Part shown: positions 1 through 8,661 of the stretch, piece by piece
How the letters are laid out: each line of letters starts with the position of its first letter
How positions within the stretch are numbered: the stretch's first letter is position 1
Assembly: GCA_016490735.1 (NCBI GenBank)
Contig: JAEMWC010000013.1
Span: 1,813,501-1,877,500, forward strand
DNA from: Pachyseris speciosa
Taxonomy: Eukaryota > Cnidaria > Anthozoa > Scleractinia > Pachyseridae
Direction: 5' to 3'
DNA length: 64,000 nucleotides
The notes under the pieces: generated by a model
The model's input: the letters and a program-made list of their open reading frames with translations, nothing else
Database searches by the model: none
Told to the model about the DNA's origin: nothing
Made by a program: the position numbers and the translations under genes

Positions 1-169
1 TAGTTCTCGTACGTTTATTATTACTTGTTTTTAGTTTTGTTTTTGATTTTTTTTTGTTTGTTTATTTATTATTTTGAAAGTATTGGAAACGTCAGGCATT
101 TTCACTCTAACTGACCAATTTGTCATTTAACTTTGGGACTCCATTAACAATACTGCAATGAAAGTTAAC

Positions 170-693
170 ATCCTCACATGCTGCTTCTATGGTGTGATTT
201 TTCCAAGTATATGGGCTCTCGATTTCTTGGGTAGGGGTGGGAGGGGTTCACTACCAGACCAGAGTCATGTACTGCAAATTTGTTGTGCAAGTGCTTTTGC
301 ACTTTCCTTGCATAGAGAAGTCCTGCTACCTTTTCATTTTGTTTGATGACAAATTGGTGCTACATTTGAAAGACCTTGGGTTCGAAAAATGCTTGTCAAA
401 TATGCCTCTGTGGGCTCCTTCTTTCTATGAAGCACTTTTCCAAACCTTGAGGCTGTAAGTCGAAGGTTACGTCGTTCAAACCATCTGGGGTCATGAGCTT
501 GGCTGATAGTGTTAATTTGGAGGTCCCAAACTTGTTCAATGTTTAGGGCAATGTATTGAAAAACGTGTGCTGACATTGTAAGTGAAATTAAAAATCTACT
601 TGGAGGAAGAAATGACTCACTGCATGCTCTAAAAATTGGGATCTTGGGGAAAACCCAAAATTTCTTTGGTTGCTGATCCTGGGGAACCGCCAC
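170..693 (-). pseudogene. YqaJ-type exonuclease domain fragment, broken
   Basis: Reading from 693 down, the frame gives a stretch with WFERRNLRLTASRFGKVLHRK, the usual opening of YqaJ viral-recombinase (lambda-exonuclease fold) domains. The frame closes at 334, but a shifted frame continues with GLLYARKVQKHL and DSGLVVNPSHPY, the next conserved block of the same fold. One frameshift therefore separates two adjoining parts of the domain. The downstream catalytic block (E-x-K) is not visible. In cnidarian genomes such domains occur in multicopy, transposon-like genes (recalled, not searched). I read it as a relic, not an active gene. Family call fairly good; boundaries approximate. Confidence 0.6.
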
Positions 694-1560
694 AAAATTC
701 TGATTGTTTTGGTTTTATAGGTTTACTTTAAATCACTCAACTGATAAGCTAAACTTGAACCAAGCGGGGAATTCACAAAAACAGGATGTATTAACTTCAG
801 ATGTTTAACCCGTGCAACATAAAGTTTACAAGTTACTGGCGCAAGTTTTCGTTTGCCATCTTTGTCAGGCTTTGAAAAAACGCGCTTTTCATTACTGGTT
901 CTGGATCAATACTAGAACCTCTTGGCTTGTGCCACTGTTGTGGAACACTGGTACAACTCTGATTGGCTGGGATTTCCATGATTCCCAACATACACCAATG
1001 ATTAAGTAAGCGCAATAGGGCCAAAACATGGTTACATTCGCCCGCACAAAGGCCTTATTATGTTATGATGACTTGCGCTTTGCACCTCACAGTTACAACA
1101 CACTGATAAGGACAAGGAAATATAAGTAAAATGCAACCCTCTATTCCCTCTATTTGTAATTTCCACTGCGAACCATGCAAAAAAACTATCAAATTGCATT
1201 CAATAATACTGGAAGCTGTTTTTTTTTACTCTGACCACTGAATTTAATTTAAGTCTTGGGGAATGTTTTAGCAGAAAATTCACACCCTGAAAAAAAACAC
1301 ACACACACACACACACGTTAAGATGCACAGCTGGTCTAAGAACCCTAATCACTTTGGGATAGCAAGGAAACTGACTGGCTAAATAGTTATTTATCGAAGT
1401 CGCAGTGATATTATCTCTCGACCTGAGAAATGTCAATTACCTCTTTTTTTATAATTACTTTCAGTGACGAGATAGCACCTTGTATACCGGTAACACTATT
1501 ATAAGCAAAACAATTTAACGGGCAAATTTACCCCGCTTTGCATGAGCATTCTAATAGTTC
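694..1560. other. Intergenic, no gene seen
   Basis: No coding sequence or RNA gene could be supported. The only obvious feature is a (CA)n microsatellite at about 1297-1316. Short frames on both strands look random. Confidence 0.6.
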
Positions 1561-1565
1561 CATAT

Positions 1566-1645
1566 TGTAGTGTTTGTTGGTCTACCTGTGGTAGAATACA
1601 TCATGTGCATGATGGGATACGATCAATATAGGCGTGTGGAAGAAA
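1566..1645 (+). repeat. Left LTR remnant of the Gypsy element
   Basis: Eighty bases match 20247-20326 with about four mismatches. After 1645 the two LTRs diverge: the remaining roughly 73 bases of the right LTR, and any primer-binding site, are not found here. The gag start lies only about 40 bases downstream, so the second half of the LTR and the leader have probably been deleted. Confidence 0.8.
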
Positions 1646-1687
1646 AGAGTCATCAGTACTGTACTAGTTAAACGATTGTGAAAGAAA

Positions 1688-2475
1688 ATGGCCGTAAATA
1701 TCGAAATTGGAAGCATAACTCCGTTCGATTGTAAAGGCAACCCGACGAGTGTAGGACCAAGATGGCGGCGTTGGAAACGATCCTTCGAGTTTTTCCTGGA
1801 AGCAAAGGCGTAACGAAGGATTCTCAAAGGAAAGCACTACTCCTCCATTGCGCTAGACAAGACGTTCAGGATATTTTCGACACCCTGACAGATCCGGGGC
1901 CCGTTCCAGAGCGAGACATCGAATATGCGAAAGCCATGCGGTCGCTGGATGGTTATTTCTCTCCTCAAGTTAACATCCCCTTTGAAAGGCACGAGTTCCG
2001 CCAGGCAAAACAAGAAGAGTCAGAAACAGCAGACCCATTCGTGATGAGATTATTCCAGCTGTCCGAGCACTGTGAATTTGGAGCGGCCAAGGAAGAGCAC
2101 ATCGGTGACCAGCTAATCGACAAGTGTAGGTCTCACAATTTTTGCAAGTAATTACTAGAAGCAGGTGGAACGCTCACGCTACAGAAAGCACTGGAGATTG
2201 CCAGATCGATGGAAGCGGCGGAAAGACAAGCAAAAAAAATAGAGAATGATTCCAGGGGTGACACTGTGCATACATTAGAGGATAATCGCCATGTCTCCGG
2301 AAGGGGGAAGAGAGGCTGTTGTTACCGATGTGGAATGGAGGGGCAGTTCGCTCGAGACTCGGAAAGCAAAGCTAGAGCAGTTATCTGCCCAAAATGTAAG
2401 AAGATTGGCCACCTGGCGAAATGTTGCAAAACCAAGGTTGAGAATACTACCAAGAGAGGAGACGTTCACCATGTC
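1688..2475 (+). pseudogene. gag: Gypsy gag with zinc knuckles, broken
   Basis: Gag packages the element RNA into particles. ATG at 1688 opens a frame reading MAVNIEIGSITPF and PRWRRWKRSFEFFLEAK, then a one-base shift near 1805 moves the gag body into the frame containing KDSQRKALLLHCARQDVQDIF, typical of Gypsy capsid regions. A stop follows at about 2149-2151, after which the frame continues. At 2311-2430 are two CCHC zinc knuckles. The second, CPKCKKIGHLAKCC, is intact. The first, CYRCGMEGQFARDS, has lost its His and last Cys. The protein runs into the protease without a clear boundary. Confidence 0.8.
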
Positions 2476-2514
2476 AGTGAGGACGAATTTGCATTTTCAG
2501 TTCAATCAGGCATT

Positions 2515-2719
2515 AGAGACATACCAACCATAGACATTGAAATTGGAGGGGTCCAGCTGGTAGAAGTACTAGTGTTTGTTGATTCCGGTTCCACTTGCAA
2601 TGTCATCGACAGGGAGACATGGGAAATGCTTAAAAGGAAGAATATCAAATGCATATCATGGAAGTCAGGCAGGAAGTTGTACTCTTATGGCTCTGAGGAA
2701 CCTCTCAATACTGCTGGTA
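2515..2719 (+). pseudogene. Gypsy aspartic protease, cut by Polinton insertion
   Basis: The frame continues from gag and contains VDSGSTCNVIDRETW, the D-S-G active-site loop of retropepsins, which cleave the Gag-Pol polyprotein. The sequence stops at the Polinton end (2720). The flap and C-terminal part resume at 17310 with GEFEAEL in frame with what precedes 2720, which shows directly that the Polinton interrupted a once continuous reading frame. A stop about 30 bases after the junction adds to the decay. Confidence 0.8.
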
Positions 2720-2768
2720 AGTAGTATTATATGCGTCGAACAAATTCGTTTTTTTAAGGCAATCAGAG
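2720..2768. repeat. Left terminal inverted repeat of the Polinton
   Basis: The first 21 bases match the right end exactly. The match resumes after a T run with AAGGCAAYCAG. Relative to the right end, about 24 bases between the T run and AAGGCAA are missing here, so the left repeat is shortened. Confidence 0.85.
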
Positions 2769-2789
2769 AGGGGTGTGTGAAGGTAAGCG

Positions 2790-2999
2790 ATGGCGGAGTG
2801 GTTGAAACGCCGTACCATAAGGCATGCGTTGGTCGCTGAAATAGACAAGTGGTTGGAGTACAAAGAAAACAAAGACTCAGTGGATTACGGGCCAATGTGT
2901 CACGTGCGCGCACTGTTGCAAAACGACATGTCTCCATGGCAATACATTTTAAAAACGAGAGAAACCCACTTCATTGACGATTGTGCAACGATTGTGTGA
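2790..2999 (+). CDS. Short hypothetical ORF near the Polinton left end
   Basis: A 69-residue open frame starting MAEWLKRRTIRHALVAEIDKW. It is charged at the N-terminus and shows no motif I recognise. Its end overlaps the tail of the minus-strand core/PLA2-like gene. It lies where the left end has been rearranged, so it may be a chance frame. No function is proposed. Confidence 0.2.
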   Translation: MAEWLKRRTIRHALVAEIDKWLEYKENKDSVDYGPMCHVRALLQNDMSPWQYILKTRETHFIDDCATIV

Positions 3000-3686
3000 T
3001 TGTAACGATTGTGTGCTGGACAGGGGGTTGTAAGGTCCGGTGTAGTGATGGCCGGGTAGGGTACAACCTTTTTTCGGCGCTGGCAATTTCCTTTTTAATT
3101 CATGGATATCCACCCCCGAGCCGTAATAATTGCGCATCGTTTTCTTGAGAACGTCCATGAACCCGTGGTGGTTGGACACCACTTTGGCAAAGGCTTTCAA
3201 AAACTTCGGGTTGGTCGCGAACTTGGGTACCAACACACCCTGCGAAACGAAGCGACAAGGTATTTCTCCAAAACCTTTTTCTGGTCGGGCGACAGCATTT
3301 GTGTGAGCTTGTACAACCGCACCTCCTGGGGGCCGAAACCATTTTTCAAAACCTTTTCCGCGCCCAAGCTGAGACCGGCCATACCCAAAGCTTTTTTCAC
3401 AGAGAGAGCGAGAGCCCGGCCCAGACTGAGTGCTCTGGACAAGAGGTTGCCGCCGCGATGAAAAGGTTTTCATGATCTGCGTTTTGCTTATTGCAACATC
3501 CGCACCATGGCCGGCACTGGTGGCCTTTTTCAGTCGGTTTATTTGCGTGGCGGTCAACAAAAGGTCGTCGCCCTTTCCAATCTGTTCCAGCTTAACACGC
3601 AGAGTCACAGCTGCTCTTTCTTTTGCTTCCTTTGTGAGGCTGTCCCTTTGTCCGTCCGTCAGAGCGATCTTGAACGAGTGATGCAT
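2949..3686 (-). pseudogene. Polinton virion-core/phospholipase-A2-like protein, frameshifted
   Basis: The start MHHSFKIALTDGQRDSLTKEA is followed by LLLTATQINRLKKA and a GHGADVAISKTQIMK block that resembles the basic core (mu/pX-like) proteins of adenovirus-type virions. A middle part with ALSVKKALGMAGLSLGAEKV and LYKLTQMLSPDQKKVLEKYL lies in a different frame (3442-3197). The C-terminal part (about 3245-2960) has LPGHHYTGPYNPL, which looks like the calcium-loop motif (YxGPxNxL) of the phospholipase-A2-like domain of parvovirus capsids. At least two frameshifts separate the parts. The catalytic His-Asp that should follow is absent because the frame runs out. A TATA-like TATAAG sits about 15-20 bases before the start. 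Family roles are recalled, not searched. Confidence 0.65.
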
Positions 3687-3784
3687 CGTCGGTATCTTAT
3701 ATCAGAGAACAAAATTTTCAAAGCGAGCGCCCGACGAGCAATTCGAATAAGTGCAATCGTTCGAGAACACACTCGAAGAGCAAA

Positions 3785-5161
3785 TCAGACAACAACCAAC
3801 TCGTTGCCAATCTCTTTTATGACGACCTCTTCCTCATTCAGGACGGCGGCGAACAGGCGGTAATCTGCCGTGGCGGCTTGGCTCAAGCGTTAGTGCAAAA
3901 CCAGCTTCTTCTCATCGCCAGTCATGCTCTGCTTTGTCGGACGGAGGTCGAAATAAACGACGGGGTAAAGCGTTGAATAGTTGGCCACATTCAGCTGGGT
4001 CCCGGTGTTGACATCATTTCTCCTGTAGTTGTATTCGATCAGGTTTCGGCCTATCCGGATTTGGTCTTCCCCATCGTACTCCAGCTCAGGATAAAAGGTC
4101 GACCCATACTGAAGACGGCAAGTTTAGCCCCACCATCGAGGTCGAAAGTGTGAAAGACATAGGGGTTGGCCGTGGCAACTCCTGGTTCCACCGCGCTCGC
4201 TGCCTTTTGGATGAAAACGAACACATGCTTCGCGTTTTTTACCCCAGGGCTTATCAACCATTGGCCTCCAGCGTCCCGTCTGTCGGAGCCGGGTATCAGC
4301 GGCTCCTTCATGTAGCGCCACTGGATAGTTTTCATTCACGACCTTCTGCCAGTCTGGCGAAAGCATCAACTTTGGAACCCACAGTTAAAACAGCTTGACA
4401 ACAATCCGGTGGTTGTTGGCGGCGGCACCCCCGAAAAGAATCTCTTTGTCGCTCTGTAGCCGCACTTCAAACTGAAGCTGTATCGGAGGGAGACTTTTGT
4501 CAGATAACTCCTCGAAGAACGAATAGTTTTTGAGAGGGATTATTGTTTTGACCGTCTTTTGGGTGTCTCCTTGTAAAAGAAGCGCGCGCGCCCTGATCGC
4601 GAGGCTGGTTGCGGCGGCACCTGGCACAGTTGTGTTGTCATCGTCGAGATACCAAAACTCATCTTTTGCCACACTTCGCGCGTAGCCGTCGGAGAATTCC
4701 AGCAGGTTTTTGATGAAAACGACTTTGTGAACGTCGTCGGCCTCGTAAAGGCTTTTTCCGGCGGATTTCACCTTAAAGGACTGAATGAGAGAAAAGGAGC
4801 CGTTGACCCTTGCCGACGCCACGTCGGCGGCCACGAACTTCCCGTTCGCTTTGACCTGAAGCTCGTACTCCACCCGGAAATAAACGCTGTACCAGTCAAG
4901 AATGACGTCTCGGTCTTTCACATCGAACACCAACCCACCTTTGGTTTGCGCCTGCCCATTTCCCGGCAACGTGAGCGGGCTGGTCAGTTGGAATTGGAGG
5001 TAGTCCACTTTTTCAAGCAAGCAGGGTGTCCTGAACATCGCAGTATACACAACCAAAACATTTTTCTGCTCCGTGGCGCTCCAAGGCAGAAATTTCAAAG
5101 TTGGTTTGCCAAAATCTGGCTGAGTTTGACCATCGCGTCCGAGGCTTTCTGCTGTGGACAC
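3785..5161 (-). pseudogene. MCP: Polinton major capsid protein (double jelly roll), broken
   Basis: The shell-forming hexon-like protein. The open part 5161-4385 includes LKFLPWSATEQKN, FRTPCLLEKVDYLQFQLTSP and EFSDGYARS. The next segments, in two other frames, carry LMLSPDWQKVVNENYPV, IQWRYMKEPLIPGSDRRDAG and LISPGVKNAKHVFVFIQ. The last segment has LIEYNYRRNDVNTGTQLNVA and a C-terminus ending at a TGA at 3785-3787. There are at least two frameshifts, and one in-frame stop in the last segment where a tyrosine is expected. Total length, about 455 codons, fits a double-jelly-roll protein. The start overlaps the preceding core-protein frame by 67 bases. Assignment rests on remembered similarity to cnidarian Polinton capsids. 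Confidence 0.75.
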
Positions 5162-5487
5162 CCCTTTGGGCGGGCGGTCGTCTTGCGGCTTTGCAGCAGC
5201 TGGCGGATCTTTTTACCGCCCTTCTCGGCTAGCGCCTGGGCCCCCTTTTCGGCCGCCTTTTGGGCCACTTTTTTCAGGGCCGGCGCGGCCAATTTGTTGA
5301 GCTGCTTGCCGATTGCTGTGAGGGTGTCGCGAATAACTCCCGAAACATTGTGTCTGAAGCGGTACCGGCCAGTTCGCGCATCGTAAAATTTCATCCACTC
5401 ACTCGATCGTGTCATGGTGTATATCCATACGAAAATATTCAAACGAAAACCTTCAACCAGATATTTCACCCGATCATGTGATCTCAC
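5095..5487 (-). CDS. Basic, alanine/lysine-rich Polinton core-type protein
   Basis: A 130-residue open frame. The middle has WMKFYDARTGRYRFRHNVSG, followed by a repetitive helix-prone stretch (ALKKVAQKAAEKGAQALAEK) rich in Ala and Lys and a basic tail KKIRQLLQSRKTTARPK. This composition suits a small DNA-condensing or capsid-lining protein, as in adenovirus-like virions. It lies between the minor and major capsid genes on the same strand. The first 24 residues could be non-native, since the internal Met at MTRSSEWMKFYD is an equally good start. Function is inferred from composition and position only. Confidence 0.55.
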   Translation of the reverse strand: MRSHDRVKYLVEGFRLNIFVWIYTMTRSSEWMKFYDARTGRYRFRHNVSGVIRDTLTAIGKQLNKLAAPALKKVAQKAAEKGAQALAEKGGKKIRQLLQSRKTTARPKGCPQQKASDAMVKLSQILANQL

Positions 5488-6240
5488 GGATCATGAGATC
5501 CAAAGCCACGTCCGCGTCGTTGAGGTCGAGGATGCTGTCCCGCCCGTCGGTGACCCGGATCCTCACCGCGTTGATTCGGGATCGGTTGACCGGGTGGAAC
5601 TTTACGCGGGGGATTCTTTCGTGAAAGGGTAGCTGACCTCGAGGTTGACCGTGGAGAAGGAGAAGAGAACATCGCTCGGCACGTCGTTCTTCCGCCTCGT
5701 GATCAGGTCGCAATGCAAAAACACCCAGTCGACACTTCGCGTGATCTCGGGGATCCTGTCGCCCGTGAAGGTCGTGGCGTCTTTCAGGACCTTCTTGTCA
5801 AAGACCAGCATTTTCCCAAAATCCCCGGTTGTGAGGTCGAGTTCATACCCCGTGGCCACCCCGATCACGACCCGGGTGATGGCGCAATCAAAGTAAAGGT
5901 TGAAGGCGTGCTTCTTTTCTGCCGCGGCGGGGTCGACGAATCCACTTTGCGTCTGCAAGAAGCGGTTGAGGTCTGTGTAATCATACATCCCATCCGGCAG
6001 GGTCAGGGTTTTCCAAGCCTCACCCGCTTTTCGCCACCGGAACGTGTTGTTGTTGTAGGCGGCCGCAACGTTGTACCAGGAGTAGCTCATGGTGATGACG
6101 TTGTCGAGCGCCGCTTCATAGCACCGCCGCGGGTCGAGTATGATTGGTGGGTTGAAGACTATCTGGAAGTCGTGCGACTTTTGGTTGGCGCCGTTGCGCT
6201 GCAGCTTTGCGAGGCTAGAGTCGAGCAGCAGGTGGTACAT
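5474..6240 (-). pseudogene. Polinton minor capsid (penton-like) protein, one frameshift
   Basis: From MYHLLLDSSLAKLQRNGAN at 6240 the frame runs through SHDFQIVFNPPIILD, NVITMSYSWYNV, DGMYDYTDLNRFLQTQSG and DWVFLHCDLITRR. Near 5620 one base shift moves the C-terminus (VKFHPVNRSRINAVRIRVTD, ending DLMIREI) into another frame. The length, about 250 residues, and the beta-rich character fit the single-jelly-roll vertex protein of Polintons. Its first 240 bases are also part of the tandem duplication at 6001-7634, so a truncated second copy lies upstream. The single lesion makes this one of the better preserved structural genes. Confidence 0.7.
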
Positions 6241-7634
6241 CCTCACCCCCGTATGTAATCGTTGAAAATTTTGCGCCTTTGAAATTCGTTGATGACACCG
6301 AGCTGGAGGAGCTTGTTCACCAAAGCAGCGACTTCTTTGCGGAGTTTTGATGAAGAGTTGCCTGCTTTCATGAAACCGAGGCCGACATACAGTGGGTGGA
6401 TCATGTCTTTGGCGGCCTCGCCGAAGCCGCTGCCCTCCGTTTCCCAATCTTGGTTCGCGAATGCTTCTTCTTCAGGTCCACTGATCGAGGGCCGGCAGGG
6501 CATGATGGCCCGTTCCCAATCTGTGGTGGGCCGGGCTCTTGTTTCTTTCTGGGGAGTCCGTTTCAACGCCCTTTTCCCCGCCTGAAACTGCTGTGGCGAC
6601 AACTCTCCCCCTCCCCCCCCCCCCCCCCCCCTTCGGCGTGCGTAAATCTCTTCTTGGGCTTTTCGAAGATCTGCCACCGAGAAACCGTAGAATGGGGAAC
6701 CTTTCTTTTTCACTCTGTAGTTGGGGTCGTCCCCGTACTGTGTGAGGGGCCGGTTGATCGTTTGCAATTGGACAGATTCGCTGGTCCCTTCGAGCAAGCC
6801 CGTCACCACCGGTTCCTCCCAGGTCAGGGTTTTCCAAGCCTCACCCGCTTTTCGCAACCGGAACGTGTTGTTGTTGTAGGCGGCCGCAACGTTGTACCAG
6901 GAGTAGCTCATGGTGATGACGTTGTCGAGCGCCGCTTCATAGCACCGCCGCGGGTCGAGTATGATTGGTGGGTTGAAGACTATCTGGAAGTCGTGCGACT
7001 TTTGGTTGGCGCCGTTGCGCTGCAGCTTTGCGAGGCTAGAGTCGAGGAGCAGGTGGTACATCCTCACCCCCGTATGTAATCGTTGAAAATTTTGCGCCTT
7101 TGAAATTCGGTGATGACACCGAGCTGGAGGAGCTTGTTCACCAAAGCAGCGACTTCTTGGCGGAGTTTTGATGAAGGGTTGCCTGCTTTCATGAAACCGA
7201 GGCCGACATACAGTGGGTGGATCATGTCATTGGCGGCCTCGCCGAAGCCGCTGCCCTCCGTTTCCCAATCTTGGTTCGCGAATGCTTCTTCTTCAGGTCC
7301 ACTGATCGAGGGCCGGCAGGGCATGATGGCCCGTTCCCAATCTGTGGTGGGCCGGGCTCTTGTTTCTTTCTGGGGAGTCCGTTTCAACGCCCTTTTCTCC
7401 GCCTGAAACTGCTGTGGCGACAACTCCCCCCCCCCCCCCCCCCCTTCGGCGTGCGTAATTCTCTTCTTGGGCTTTTCGAAGATCTGCCACCGAGAAACTG
7501 TGGAATGGGGAACCTTTCTTTTTCACTCTGTTGTTGGGGTCGTCCCCGTACTGTGTGAGGGGCCGGTTGATCGTTTGCAATTGGACAGATTCGCTGGTCC
7601 CTTCGCGCAAGCCCGTCACCACCGGTTCCTCCCA
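6001..7634. repeat. Tandem duplication of about 0.82 kb in the Polinton structural region
   Basis: Segment 6001-6821 is repeated at 6822-7634. Both start GGTCAGGGTTTTCCAAGCCT and end CGGTTCCTCCCA. The two differ by a handful of substitutions and by the length of a C run (about 6606-6630 versus 7425-7444). The unit covers the end of the charged hypothetical gene and the beginning of the minor capsid gene, so the duplication creates one chimeric gene between two partial ones. The high similarity implies it is younger than most of the surrounding decay. Confidence 0.9.
6243..7067 (-). CDS. Chimeric ORF made by the tandem duplication
   Basis: A 274-residue open frame. Residues 1-82 are the second copy of the minor-capsid N-terminus (MYHLLLDSSLAKLQ to EAWKTL). 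At the duplication junction the frame passes straight into the C-terminal half of the charged hypothetical protein (EEPVVTGLLEGTSESVQLQ, then RRRGGGGGGGG, and ending RRKIFNDYIRG). The fusion is open across the junction. The poly-glycine stretch is encoded by the G/C run. There is no reason to think it is functional. It records the breakpoint. Confidence 0.6.
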   Translation of the reverse strand: MRMYHLLLDSSLAKLQRNGANQKSHDFQIVFNPPIILDPRRCYEAALDNVITMSYSWYNVAAAYNNNTFRLRKAGEAWKTLTWEEPVVTGLLEGTSESVQLQTINRPLTQYGDDPNYRVKKKGSPFYGFSVADLRKAQEEIYARRRGGGGGGGGELSPQQFQAGKRALKRTPQKETRARPTTDWERAIMPCRPSISGPEEEAFANQDWETEGSGFGEAAKDMIHPLYVGLGFMKAGNSSSKLRKEVAALVNKLLQLGVINEFQRRKIFNDYIRG

Positions 7635-7981
7635 TCTCTGGCGCGGGGGTGAGGGTAGGGGCGGCAGAGAAGCTTGAGCACCGCTGCTGGCCTCCTCCTC
7701 CACTGGTGGGGGCGAAGGAGGAAACTCTTCTTCCTCACCCCCTCTTCGGGGATTGGCGACGGCAGAGGTGTTTCAATTTCCGGCCTGGTATCGTCCCAAC
7801 CAAACGGCTTGATTGGGTCGAACTCGTCCATTCCATAGTAAGTACCTGCCATCTCTTCCGCTGACGGCTTGGCCAAACACCTTCGCGATTCTGTTTGTTT
7901 TGAATTTCCGACGGATTTCCTTCTCCTGCTTTTCAACCTCAGCCTGGGCTTCTGCCTTTTGCCGCCATTTCTTCAGAGACA
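7064..7981 (-). pseudogene. Charged Polinton hypothetical protein, frameshifted
   Basis: From MSLKKWRQKAEAQAEVEKQ at 7981 the sequence has a lysine/glutamate helix, then in a second frame AEEMAGTYYGMDEFDPIKPFG and a proline/glutamate-rich linker. It continues with QLQTINRPLTQYGDDPN and, past a G run near 7430, SPQQFQAEKRALKRT, DWETEGSGFGEAANDMI and the end RRKIFNDYIRG. At least three frame changes occur. The position between packaging ATPase and minor capsid suggests a virion-associated role, but I recognise no domain. It starts about 97 bases from the first plus-strand ATPase Met, so the two form a divergent pair. Confidence 0.55.
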
Positions 7982-7995
7982 TGGTGGCTTTTGCG

Positions 7996-8006
7996 GCCTG
8001 TATATA
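7996..8006 (+). promoter_or_regulatory. TATA-like box between divergent Polinton genes
   Basis: GTATATAAAG lies in the short gap between the minus-strand charged protein start (7981) and the plus-strand ATPase. Similar TATA-type strings occur just before other Polinton starts (8655-8660, 10817-10822, and minus-strand before 3686). Confidence 0.4.
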
Positions 8007-8077
8007 AAGAGGAAAAAAATTCCGAATTATGACCCCGACGTCGCTGCCACAAACGGTTTCCGGCAGGGTCATCCGGC

Positions 8078-8661
8078 CATGCCCGCGGACGTTTTTCGGA
8101 TGTTGATCTGCGGCCCGTGCAATGCGGGCAAGACGAACATCCTGCTACACATGCTCTGCGAGCTATTGGAGTACGAAATAGTCTTTCTCTTTTCGAAAAC
8201 CCTTCACCAACACAAGTATCAAGCGCTCTTGCGCGACTTTGCCAAAAACATCGACCCTGAGGTGGGGTACGAGGTCATCGAGGCTCCCGGCGACGAAATC
8301 ATACCGCTGGAAGAATTGCTCCCCTACAACCACAAAATCCTTGTGTTCGACGACTTGGTTTGCGAAAAAACAACCAAAACGACATCATATACTATTTCAT
8401 CAACGGCCGGCACCGAAACTGCAGCGTCATTTACCTGACCGAAATCTATTACAAGGTCCCCAAGAACATCCGGGAGAACTGCAGCCATATCTGCCTTTTC
8501 AGTTTCCTCCCGAGGGAAAACAAAGGAATCGCCGACGAGCTGGGGGTGCCCCCCCCCCCACCCCCGCCCTGCTGGACCGCGCCACCGACGAAAAGTTTTC
8601 CTTCTTTTACTTCGACAAACCGCGAAAGCTAATCAAGAAAAATTTCGAGGAAACAATATAA
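8078..8661 (+). pseudogene. Polinton FtsK/HerA-type packaging ATPase, frameshifted
   Basis: This motor would pump DNA into the capsid. From MPADVFRMLICGPCNAGKTN the Walker A motif (GPCNAGKT) is intact, and HKILVFDDLV is a good Walker B. After about 8365 the frame shifts: INGRHRNCSVIYLTEIYYKVPKN, the sensor region, is in a second frame. A C run at about 8548-8569 is followed by a third frame ending DRATDEKFSFFYFDKPRK. The stop TAA at 8659-8661 overlaps the ATG of the next gene. Length, about 195 residues, is near the family size. The start at 8078 is the first Met in the Walker frame; coding-like sequence reaches back to about 8005 without a Met. Confidence 0.85.

Noticed and set aside
4727..5386. 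Plus-strand frame over the capsid genes
   Set aside because: Shadow of the major capsid and core genes. No motif of its own.
6396..7079. Plus-strand frames over the duplication
   Set aside because: Antisense of the minor capsid and charged gene, and passes through the C run as poly-Pro.
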